59,269 nucleotides of DNA, from positions 16,321-75,589 of the forward strand of contig NW_006920885.1 in the NCBI RefSeq assembly GCF_000417875.1, in the 5' to 3' direction. Origin of the DNA: Pseudozyma flocculosa PF-1. Lineage: Eukaryota > Basidiomycota > Ustilaginomycetes > Ustilaginales > Ustilaginaceae. This document shows, in pieces, positions 45,716 to 55,149 of this stretch; the stretch's first letter is position 1, and each line of letters opens with the position of its first letter. Under the pieces are notes generated by a model, which worked only from the letters and a program-made list of their open reading frames with translations, searched no databases and was not told the origin of the DNA. A program made the position numbers and the translations under genes.

Positions 45716-47362
45716 ATGGCTGACAGACCCGCACACCACATCGACTCGAGGTCCTCGGACGAAAAGGAGGACAAGGTGGCCGTCGGCACCACCGATGCCC
45801 CCTTCCACTCGGAGCCCGAGCTGGGCTACACGCGCCAGGAGGCCGCCGACGCCCACGAGCTCACCGGCGGCTTCTCGGACATCAACTCGGGCTTTGACGA
45901 GCAGGAGATCAAGCGCGTCCGCACCCGCATCGACCGACGCCTCCTCCCCATCCTCGGCGCCCTCTACTCGATCGCCCTCATCGACCGAACCAACCTCTCG
46001 GCCGCACGCATCGCCGGCGCCGAAAAGGACCTCAAGCTCAACGTCGGTCAGAACTACACGATCGCCACCCTCATCTTCTTTGTGCCGTACATCATCTTCG
46101 AGATGCCCTCGAACCTGCTGCTGCGCAAGATTGGCCCGGCCAAGCAGCTCAGCGCCATTGCCACGCTGTGGGGCATCGTCATGATGGCCCAGGGCTTCGT
46201 CAAGGACTGGAAGCAGCTCGTCGTCACCCGGTTCTTCACCGGTCTTCTCGAGGCCGGCTTCTTCCCCGCCTGCGTCCTCCTCGTCTCTTGCTTCTACGTC
46301 CGCCGCGAATCGCAGGTGCGCATGTCGGCCTTCTACCTCGTCTCCGTCGGCTTCTCGGGCTTCTCCAACATCATCGCATACGGCATCTCGAAGATGAACG
46401 GCCTCGGCGGCCTCGCAGGCTGGAGGTGGATCTTCATCATGGAAGGTGAGCGACGACCGCGGCCTTTTTGATCTGTCAAGGGCTTTCCATTGCCACGCGA
46501 TGCGATCGACGCTGACTCGGACCCCCCCCCCTTCCATCCTGTCTGTGGCATTCGAACAGGCTTGGCTACCATTGTTCTCGGAGTGTCTGCCTACTGGCTC
46601 ATCATCGACTTCCCCGACCGCGCCGTCGAGACTGGCTTCCTCAAGCCCGAGGAGCGCGACCTGATCCTCACCCGTATCCAGCGCGACCGCGGCGACGCCG
46701 AGGCCGACCCGCTGACGATGGCCAAGCTGCGCAAGTACGCGCTCGACATCAAGCCGTGGATCTACGGCATCATGTTTATGAACACGACGCTGCCCACGTA
46801 CGCCTACGCCTTCTTCCTGCCCGTCATCCTGCGCGGTATGGGCTACTCGATCCGCGACACGTTCCTGCTCGGCGCGGCGCCCTACTGCGTCGCCATGGTC
46901 ATGGCCTTCGGATTCGCCCTCATCTCGGACCGCTTTTTCACCCGCATCCCCGTCATCGTCACCCAGTGCCTGCTCACCATCGTCGGCCTGGCGATGCTGT
47001 TCGACACGACCAACAAGAACGTCATGCTCGCCGGCGCCTTCCTCGGCGTCTCGGGCGCCAACGGCAACATCCCCGCCATCCTCAACTTTTCGCAGAACAA
47101 CATTGTCGGCCAAAGCAAGCGCAGCTTCGTGTCGGTCGTCGTCGTCAGCTTTGGCGGCATCGGCGGCATCTTTGCCTCGTGCGTCTACCAGTCCAAGGAC
47201 GCGCCCCTCTACCGCCCGGGCCTGTACGCCACCATGGCCTGCCAGGCGTTCAACGTCGTCGCCTGCCTCTGCTTCGCCATCTACTTCTCCTGGGCCAACA
47301 AGAAGGTGCGCGAGGGCAAGAAGGTCGTCGAGGGCAAGCCCGGCTTCACCTACACCATCTGA
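45716..47362 (+). CDS. MFS transporter, anion:cation symporter (allantoate/nicotinate permease-like)
   Basis: Exons 45716-46445 and 46560-47362 (intron 114 bases, phase 1) give 510 residues with about 12 membrane helices. The cytosolic N terminus of about 75 residues is acidic. RIDRRLLPILGALYSIALIDRTNLSAARIAG at helix 1 is the signature of the ACS family (Dal5, Tna1, Liz1 type), which imports organic anions such as allantoate, nicotinate, pantothenate or biotin precursors with protons. FFVPYIIFEMPSNLLLRK and RFFTGLLEAGFFPACVLL (helices 2-4) also fit. The central loop is charged (PEERDLILTRIQRDRG). The substrate cannot be named. A 636-codon open frame covers it on the opposite strand and is a codon-bias shadow. 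Regulation may use the long upstream interval with GGTACC-type motifs. Confidence 0.93.
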
Positions 47363-48171
47363 GCCGCCGGTCCAAGGTGGGCACCTGCACCTTTGCACCC
47401 CCGCCTCCTCGTCTCGCTCTTCGGCTTCTGCTCGGTTTCCCTCCCCCCCCGCCGTCTCACCTCACCATTTTCTCAAACGACCAGGGCTTTACACTTGTTG
47501 AGGGCTGTATGTATACTATTCCAAGTTCCCACCTTTCACGATTCCCACTCCGCCTTCCCCCTTTCACGATCCCAACTCCCCGCCGCCGCGCCTCCCGGCT
47601 CCTCTTTCCTGTCCGCCCCGATCTCCTTTTTTACTATCTGCTTGCCATCCCATCCTCCCACGAATATACCGGAATGAATCCACGTCCCATCAGTCCAGTC
47701 CTTCTCGTGCCGCCCGTCTTGCGTTTGTGTAGGCTGCAAGGTGGTTGGTCTGGTCTGCTCTTGTCCAGTCTAGTCTTGTCTGGACGAGACGAGGCGAGGC
47801 GAGGCGGGTCAGACCGGGCGTGGCGCAGAAGAGGGATCCTCTCTTGCTCCAAGGCCGCTCCGACCTGAAAGCAGGGTGCGTCAGACAAGGAAGGGATCGG
47901 TCGAGTGGTCAAATCCGAGTGGCAGGGCATTCTCACGCCCTCGCCATCGAGGCTGGATTCCGTCTGTCGCGACACTACGCAACACAACACAACACAACAC
48001 AACACAGCAACACAACCGTCTCTGACGCCGTGCTGACAACCAAGTCAGACCGCCTCCACGTCCGAGACCGCCGCCATGTCGGCTAAAGACCGACCCAAAC
48101 CGCACGGCGCAACCACCTCCTCCTCCTCGTCTCCGCCTTCATCTTGCGATCATGATCCACCACGCCCGCCT
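47363..48171. other. convergent intergenic region MFS/Pex23-like
   Basis: 0.8 kb between converging genes, including both 3'UTRs. A CAACA pentamer run is at 47980-48016; GAGGC and CTGGTC runs lie near 47755-47810. No gene supported. Confidence 0.5.
47980..48016. repeat. CAACA pentanucleotide run
   Basis: About six AACAC/CAACA units with a final variant unit; non-coding. Confidence 0.9.
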
Positions 48172-50196
48172 TCAAACCCTCCCCCTCCCCCTCCCCCCTC
48201 CCCCTCCCCCCTCTGCCTCCTCCCCCTCATCCTCCCCCTCATCCTGAATAAGGTCAAAGATGCTCGGAGGGTAGTCGGGCACGCCACCGCCGTGTCCGTA
48301 CGGGTACGGAGAGGGTTTCTGCCACGACGAATCGGTGTAGACGTATCCCTCGTCGTCGACGCCCACGCTCGACCAGCTCCCGCCCCAGTCGATCCGCCAG
48401 TCCTCCGAGGGGATCCACGCCCAGCCCGCTTCCAGCGTCATCGACACCTGCCTGCTGCGTTGAACCGAGCCCGTGCGAGAAAGACGAGAGCAGAGCAGAG
48501 GGCGAAGGTAAGCGCTGAGTCATCTCTCCGGAATACCCGCAGCTCGGCCCTTCCCGTGGGCTGGGAGGACGGCGGAAAGGTTGTAGACACTTACCTAATG
48601 TCGATGCTCGCTCCGGGGATCACGTCGAGGTCGTCAGAGGACCAGCCGTCGGCGCCCTTTGTCCACGGCCTCCGCTCGCCCACGTTGAGGTTGTGCGCGC
48701 TCCACCCTCCCACGAGCCCGCTCGAGCTCGATGCGCGGTTCGTCGGCTGGAAGCGTTCGTTCCTGCGACAGCCAAGGGCGTGCCAGGTCGATGAGGCGGA
48801 AGTCAACAGCCCGGATCCATCATCGCTGCGGCGACAAGCGCGCGAGACTCACTCAAACATCTCGACGTTCCTCCACCCCTTTTCCCACACATCGTCGTCG
48901 AGGCGGTCCTGCTCGACCCACTCGCGCAGCCGGTGGCCGCCCTCCTTGAGCAGCTTGACCATCCTGCGCCCCTCGCGCGACGAGTTGATGCGCTTGCCCA
49001 CGCCCTGCAGCGCCGGAAGCGTCCACGGGTGGTTGAGGATAAAGGCGCCCTCGCCGGCGAGGAAGAGGACCAGGCGGTAGGGGATGTAGGGCGCGACGAA
49101 AAAGAGGAGCGCGGTGACGAGGATCGACAGCTGGAAGACGTGCAGGCTGCGCGTGTACGACGACCAGTTGAGGTAGGGCACCAGCGGGGCGATGGCGTCG
49201 TACCCGTCGATGACCAGCCTCATCCTGAGAGATGGGAGAGGGGAGCGGCGATGGGGTGCTGTCAGTCGGAGCATCAATGTGTGCGCCGGGACGCGACTGA
49301 CGGTCCTGGCGCACTCACATGTTCTGGATGTCGCGGAGGTTCTCGTAGTACTTGATGCTGCCCTCGTGGGGCGGGTTGGGCACGAGCGGGGGCTTAACGT
49401 CGCCCTCGCCCGTCTTTGTCGGGTGGCCGGTCGAGTACTCGAGCACGTCTGCGGGCGTGGGGCCGGCTGCCGCCCTCTTTGCCTGTTGCGCCTTGGAGTG
49501 CTCCCTGTGGCCCGCGCTGGCCTTTGAAGGCGACGAGGACGATGCTGCTGCTGCGGCTGCGGCCGCCTCCTTTGCCTTTGTTGCCGTCGTCATGGGGTCC
49601 TCGAAGCGGGCGCGGTGGGTCGAGATGAGGATGAAGGCGAGCACGGTGCTGGGCATGAGGACGAGTGTCCACGGGTAGATGGAGATGACGGCCCAGATGG
49701 CCATCCACATGAGGGTCCAGCTGGTATCCTGCCACACCAGGGTGGCCTGGACGCCGTCCTGGAAAAAGAAGATGGGACCGGACTTCTGGACGAAGCCGCG
49801 AAAGTTTTTCGTCGTCGTCGGGAGCGAGAGGGGCTCCTTTGTCTGTGAGATGGGGAGGCGGGGCGGCGCTGCCGAGGCCGAGATGATGGATTCGATGGCA
49901 AAGTTCTGGAGCGCCGTCGTCGTCTGCTGGAAGAGGTTCGAGGCCTTGCTCGACGACGACACCGTGTTGGCGCCGGCCGATGCGTCGGTCCGGCCCGATA
50001 CCGAGGGCGTGTTGGAGCCGGTCGAGGACGTCGAGAGTCGGCGCGCTCCGATGCCCCAGCTCGCGGGCAGCTTGGATGCGGCGTAGAGCGAGCTGCGCTG
50101 CGGAGCGGGCGAGCCGAGGGCCGCGTCCGACGTCGAGGCGGTCATGCCGCCGCGGCCGCCTCGGCCATCCGAGGGAGAAGATGGTGTCGAGGCCAT
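48172..50196 (-). CDS. Pex23/Pex30-family peroxin with dysferlin domain
   Basis: Four exons, 50196-49319, 49224-48853, 48762-48595 and 48451-48172, give 565 residues. A Ser/Ala-rich head is followed by hydrophobic hairpins (SWTLMWMAIWAVISIYPWTLVLM, near residues 155-190, and FQLSILVTALLFFVAPYIPYRLVLF, near 315-350) of a reticulon-like membrane region. Then comes a DysF domain: WEKGWRNVEMFENERF, and after the third intron GWAWIPSEDWRIDW...GYVYTDSSW, the DysF C-terminal motif. These proteins sit in the ER at contact sites with peroxisomes and lipid droplets and control peroxisome number and size. The C-terminal tail is acidic then Gly/Arg-rich. The frame also has an ATG at 50388 (64 residues more), but that part is GC-rich leader-like. 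The last acceptor is NAGNAG (CAGCAG), allowing one optional residue. Confidence 0.85.
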
Positions 50197-50661
50197 CACG
50201 GGCAGAGCGGGTCGGGTGAGAAGAGCAGCAGTGAGGGACGAGGCCGACCGAGGGGCGATGGTGGATCGGAGGAATGCCAGTGCGTCAGAGTGGGTCAGGC
50301 CAAAGGCGGGGCGGGTGAGGCCAGGCAGGCCCAAGTCAGGCGAGCGGTCCGTGGGCGCGGCGCCCGTTGGCCTCCAGCCAGCCAGCATCTTTGGCCTGCC
50401 TCAGCTGCCGCCCCGCCTCGCCGCTCCACATGTGGGCCCAAAGTCCAGCGTGAAATCCCAGCTGGCCGGGCCTGGCCGGCCACACACGCCCGATGGTGGC
50501 TGCCCGATGGCCCATGCTTGGTCGCCCGTCCCCCAATCTTCCTCAGAGGCCAGGATCAAACACGCTGCAGCCAGGGCATCTCTTGTCTCGTCGCTGCGAT
50601 GGATCGATGGATGATGTTACAGACGGTGAAGCTTGGGAGGGATCGATAACAGCGGCGTCGG
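50197..50661. other. intergenic region upstream of the Pex23-like gene
   Basis: 465 bases between two leftward genes; contains the Pex23-like promoter and RPC37 3'UTR. GGCCTGGCCGGCC palindromic GC-rich motifs near 50467-50481; otherwise nothing supported. Confidence 0.45.
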
Positions 50662-52001
50662 CTAGGGCTCGACCTCGATCAGGTACTCCCTCGGCTTGGT
50701 CTGGCACACGAGCTTCTTCTTGCTGCCCGCAAACAGCTGCGCCTGGAACGCCTCCTGCGCCTCGGCCGACTCCTCGTCCCGCCATTCCAGGTCAATCCAC
50801 CTCTCGGCGTCGGCCTCGCGCTGCGCAGCCATCAGGTGGTCCCTTCCCTCTGACCCCCCACCGCCGCCGCCGCCGCCCGCACCGCCCTTGGCCGCATTGG
50901 GGTCGCCGCGCATCGCAACGCTCAGCGTCTGCGCCGCCGGCTTCTTGTCCTCCTTCTTGGCCGCCTTTTTGCGCGTCGATCCCGGCCCGGTCGCCTCCAT
51001 CTCAATCAGGTCGTCGTCGTCGTCGTCGTCGGACCCGGCCTCTCCCGCCGCCGCAGCGCGATCCCGCCGCTTCTCGGCCTCCCGCGCCTCGTCGAGCGCA
51101 TCCAGGTAGTGCATCGACGGACGCAGCTGCACCACCGAGCTCAACGGCGTCAGATGCAACGCCTCTGTCACGGGTGAAAGGGCATGACCGGGGAGAGAGA
51201 GGGGAGATCGGCGTCAGCGCTGAAGCCCGAATCGGTCCGTAGAGCCACGACCTGCTGACACTTACGATCGCGGATGACGCCGACCATGTAGTTGGTCACC
51301 TTGGGCACGTCGACGCTGTCCAGCCTGGTCTTGTCCAGCCGCTTGGGACCCCTCTCGCGCTGCAGCCTCTCTTCTTCCTGCTTCTCCTTCTTGACGTAGC
51401 CGCTGCTGCCGCTGCCGGAGCCGCTGGCTGCCGCAGAGCCCTGGTAGGCGGCGTCGATCCTGGCCTGCTTCTGCGCGACAAGGTCCGCACCGACACCGAA
51501 GTCTGCGCCCTTGTCCATGTTGTACACCTCCTCCCGAACGTCGAGAGGCAGGTCGACCTCGACGCGGTTCGCCTTGGGCCTCCACCGGCTCGACACCTTG
51601 AGGCCGCGCGATGCGGCCGAGAACGGCACGGGGAGCGGCCGTTCGCGCGGAAAGACGGGGTACTGGAAGAGGTGGAGCGAGGACGTGTCGAGCAGCGAGT
51701 TGGAGAGGTACACGGGCAGCGAGGCGACCAGGTCCGAGTCGGGTGGCAGGTCGTCCTGCGACAGGGGTGCGGTGTGGTTCGAGGCAGACGTCGAGGCCTG
51801 CGAGGCGGGCTGTGTCGAGGCATCCTCGGCTTCGATGGCATCGGTAGCCTCGCCCTGTATGGCGCCGTCGCCGTCTGCGGCCGTGTCGAGGTCCGGCTCG
51901 GACGAGGGGTCCATATTGACGTCTGGCATCGAGGCAAACGAGGCATCGATCGAGTCGTCGGGGTTGCCAGATCGGCCTAGAAAGAGGGGCTGGCCGGACA
52001 T
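50662..52001 (-). CDS. RPC37: RNA polymerase III subunit Rpc37 (RPC5)
   Basis: Exons 52001-51266 and 51164-50662 (intron 51165-51265, GTAAGT...CAG, phase 1) give 412 residues. Rpc37 pairs with Rpc53 in a TFIIF-like subcomplex of RNA polymerase III that acts in initiation, termination and reinitiation. Family blocks: LVASLPVYLSNSL, LHLFQYPVFPRERPL, RVEVDLPLD, and across the exon join RDQALHLTPLSSVVQLRPSM. The N-terminal about 85 residues are acidic and disordered. A Ser/Gly run and an acidic Asp run (about residues 295-305) interrupt the folded parts, and the C terminus carries WIDLEWRDEESAEAQEAFQAQL, typical of the family. The gene is divergent from the GFA-like gene. Confidence 0.88.
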
Positions 52002-52754
52002 GTTGTGCAGATGTGACGGTGGCGGTCGGGCTGTCTGGAGAGAAGGGGTCTCTGCCGGCGCTTGCGACGACGTGAAGGACAGGCGGGGGAGAAGAGGGTG
52101 AGTGGTGGTGACGGGACGAGCTCTGGTGGCAAGTCGAGAGGGGCCCGCCTTCCAAAAATTCCAGGTGGGCGGGCGCGTGCTCTTCCGAATGCCGAGATTC
52201 CGGGCTCGAGGCGGTCAGGGCAGGCTTGCGGGCCAGGCAGGAGGCATGTCGCACGACACACGCCGCCCAGCGGGACGTCGGCTGACCTCGCCGCCGACGT
52301 TTGCTTTGCCATCCGAGCTGCGCACCGCTTCCGCACCGTGTGTGGAGGAGCGCAGGCCGCCGATGCTGTCGATGTCGGCATCTCGCCTACCTCTGCTCTC
52401 GATCCCCGCGCAGGCGGTGGTAGGCAAGGCAGGGGCAGGCAGGGCTTCCAACGGGGAAGCGGCAGCATGTCGAGGTGCCATCGGAACGGGCCGTAACAGC
52501 GCCCCGACGCTGCCTAGCCAGTGCAAGCAAGGTTAAGCCCGCAATGGAAGCGTGCGTCCCTTCGGCGCCCCTTCCTTGGCTCCGGCAGACGGGGCTCGAC
52601 GGTCAGCTGAGGTAGGGATATAAGGCAGCGTGCTTGTGTCTATCTTGACGTGCCAAACCATTCCCGCGAACCACCTTCAAAGACTCCTCAACCCTTCAGC
52701 GTACCGTCCTCGCACACAGCCCCCTACCTTCTCAGTCCCCACTACCCCGCCGCC
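52002..52754. promoter_or_regulatory. shared divergent promoter of RPC37 and the GFA-like gene
   Basis: 753 bases between the two starts. It holds the TATA-like GATATAAGG of the GFA-like gene (52617-52625). Open frames on both strands are compositional. Confidence 0.5.
52617..52625 (+). promoter_or_regulatory. candidate TATA box of the GFA-like gene
   Basis: GATATAAGG 130 bases before the start codon at 52755; shares ATATAAGG and spacing with the element before the SCP2 gene. Confidence 0.55.
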
Positions 52755-53742
52755 ATGACTCTCCACGGACGATGCCTTTGCGGCAAGGTCAAGGTCGAGG
52801 TCGACGACTCCAAGGAGCCCGTCACCACTGCCCGTGAGTGTCGCTCGTCTGCCTTTTCTCTTGCTGCCCACTGCCGCTGTCGCCGTCGGACGACCTGTGT
52901 GCTGACGACTGTGGCCCTGCCTGCTCACTGAACGCGATGCGCCCGCCAGTCTGCCACTGCACGTGAGTCGCCAGGCCCTCCCTGCTCGCAACTTCCCAGT
53001 CCTGCCGTGGAAGCGTTGCTGACCGTTGATGCGACGACCCGATTTCTCGGCCTTCAGCAACTGCCTATCGACGTCGAGCGGTGGTGAGTGCTATACCTCG
53101 CCGCGCCTACCGACGTGGCTCTCGCGCTCGCGACGCCGACTGACCCGTGGCCGGTCTGCGATCCTCGCTGCCCCCTCGCAGTCGCGTCGGTCGTCTCGAT
53201 CCTCTCCGAGGACAGCGTCAAGCTCTCGGGCACCATCAAGCAGTGTGAGTCTGCGCGCGTTTGAGGGGATGCTTGCCGCGTACTCCCTTCTGCAACCGAG
53301 CCTGACGCTGACCCTGTCCGTCCTCGTCCCCTTCCCCTGTCTGTGGCACGCCGCCGCCGCCGCCGCCGCCTCCCAGACGAGGACAAGACGACTTCGAGCG
53401 GCAAGGCCCTGACGCGCTCGTTTTGCTCCGAGTGCGGCAGTCCCGTTAGCTCGGTGAGCCCCAACTTCCCGGGCAAGGTGGTGCTCAAGTACGGCCTGTT
53501 CGGTCAGGACCACGCGGGCAAGTACCCCAAGCCGGGCGTCGAGATCTACTGCAAGAACAAGAACCCCTGGGAGCCCGTGAGTGCACCATCCGGGCCTGCT
53601 AGGGCTACGGAGAAAGAAAGAGGAAGAGGCGCTGACATCGTTTGAGTCGACCCGCGATGACGGCAACCTTGCCTCGCCTGCTCACCTTTGCTTGCTTGCA
53701 CAGTCGATCGAGGGTGTCAAGTCGCTCGAAGGCAGCTTCTGA
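52755..53742 (+). CDS. GFA/CENP-V-fold protein (glutathione-dependent formaldehyde-activating enzyme-like)
   Basis: Six exons, 52755-52833, 52950-52962, 53058-53083, 53182-53244, 53377-53576 and 53704-53742, give 139 residues. The zinc-binding pattern of the GFA family is intact: CLCGK near residue 8, CHCTNC at residues 28-33, and CSECGSPV in exon 5, which also has FPGKVVLKYGLFG. The name comes from bacterial Gfa, proposed to help formaldehyde add to glutathione; many fungal members are simply small zinc proteins of unknown substrate, so the enzyme role is tentative. Exon 2 is only 13 bases and encodes the CHC ligands. A GCC run lies in intron 4 just before its acceptor. The last exon encodes 12 residues. 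A gene finder could easily misread this gene. Confidence 0.88.
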
Positions 53743-55149
53743 GCGGCTGGCTGGCGCCTTGCTTGGCGCCGTCTCGCGCTCGACTCTGTAAGAAGTTCTG
53801 TAGAAGCCGGACGCGGGTTCGACTGTAGCTGTGCCCGTCGGACGCTTTGCAAGGATGCGATCGTCAGTTGTAGCGCTGCGAGGCCTGTGGGGAGGGACGA
53901 TGTGTGGATGGTGCTGGCGTCCGAGGTCCCACCAAAGGCCCGTAATGGCGGCCTCGTGGCATCGTGGCATCGTGGCATCGGAGCGTCGTGGCATGGCCAG
54001 ACGATGAAGGAGGGGTGGCCGAAATGTCCGTGCGCAGAGGCTAGAGATTGGCGCCGGTCTGGTCGGGCCAGCCGGAAGCGTGCTTTCAGCGCCCTCGTCC
54101 GAAACGCGCGCCGCCTGTCAAAGCGAGGCCGGCCGGCCTGCGTGCCAGACGAGGCCGAGGCCGAGGCTGGGCTGTCTGCCTTGGATTTTCCAGCCTAGCC
54201 TGGCAGGACTGCGTTGCCTTGAGTAGTGCGCGTGTGCGTGCGTGTGTGCGGTGCGTGCGTGTGTGTGATGCTTGGTCGGCAGTTGTGCAGGCAGGCCTTG
54301 GCCTGGCCAGGCAGCTCAGCGCTACGCGGCCGTCGGCCACTTTTTTCTCTAGCTGTTTCCAGCTGCGTCGTCGTCATGCCATCATCACCACCACCACCAC
54401 CACCATCATCACCACACCCTTTCCCCCTCTCGCCATCGCCGACCTTTTGTGCGCGCAACAGTGCAGTATCTTCACTCAAAGCAGCCCTTTGCCACTGACT
54501 CGAGCAACGCAGCATCGCCAGGCCACCAGCCGCCGCCGCACTCGGAACGGCACCTCTTTTCGGACTCTTCGTCGCTCGCCGCCCCCCCTGTCCTGGTGAC
54601 CTACCCATCGTTCTCATAGACTGCCCGACGCAAGCGTCATCTTGACACCATCTGCGTCGCCGCACCACTCCGCAGTCTCCCTCCTTTGTACTGCGCCTGC
54701 TCATCCCCTCGCTCTCGACGCTCACGACTCGCGCACGACCCGCGGTGGACCAACAGCTGCCAGCTCTTTCGCTCGTCAAGCTTGCCTCCCCTACCCAAGC
54801 TCCCGTCCCTCGGCTCACAGATAGAGGCCAACAATAGCATCTCGACGGCCAGACACACCGGCAGCATCTCGACCCCTGACCAACCCGCCACACCCCCTGG
54901 CGGCCGCTTTCTATCGATGCAGACATCCTCTGCCCGACGTTGGTCCATCTCCCTTGCCTTCTCCTCGCTCATTTTTACCGCTCGCTTGTGAAGTGACCCA
55001 AGCCGATCCACCACTGATACCTGCGCCGTCGAGCAACTGCCCGCCAACGACTCGCCGATACCCCGGGTTGAGCACGCCTTCCCGCCTCTCTATATCCACA
55101 TCGCGCTCTGAACGATACCTCTCATTCTCACATCATCATCACCGCCACA
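53743..55149. other. intergenic region and leader upstream of DENND6
   Basis: 1.4 kb between two rightward genes. The right two thirds are C/T-rich and ATG-poor and probably form the DENND6 5' leader; a CAC array is at 54381-54415. TG-rich runs occur at 54228-54268. No protein gene recognised on either strand. Confidence 0.5.
54381..54415. repeat. ATC/ACC trinucleotide run
   Basis: About 11 units of ATC or ACC in the DENND6 upstream region. Confidence 0.85.

Noticed and set aside
45488..47398. 636-codon open frame on the minus strand across the MFS gene
   Set aside because: Acidic/Gly-rich shadow frame caused by GC-rich codon use of the plus-strand transporter; no family motif and it spans the transporter intron.
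50197..50388. 64-residue upstream extension of the Pex23-like protein from ATG 50388
   Set aside because: Possible but composition matches promoter DNA; kept only as an alternative start.
53887..54926. ORFs between the GFA-like gene and DENND6
   Set aside because: Compositional frames without conserved motifs; region looks like 3'UTR plus a C-rich leader.
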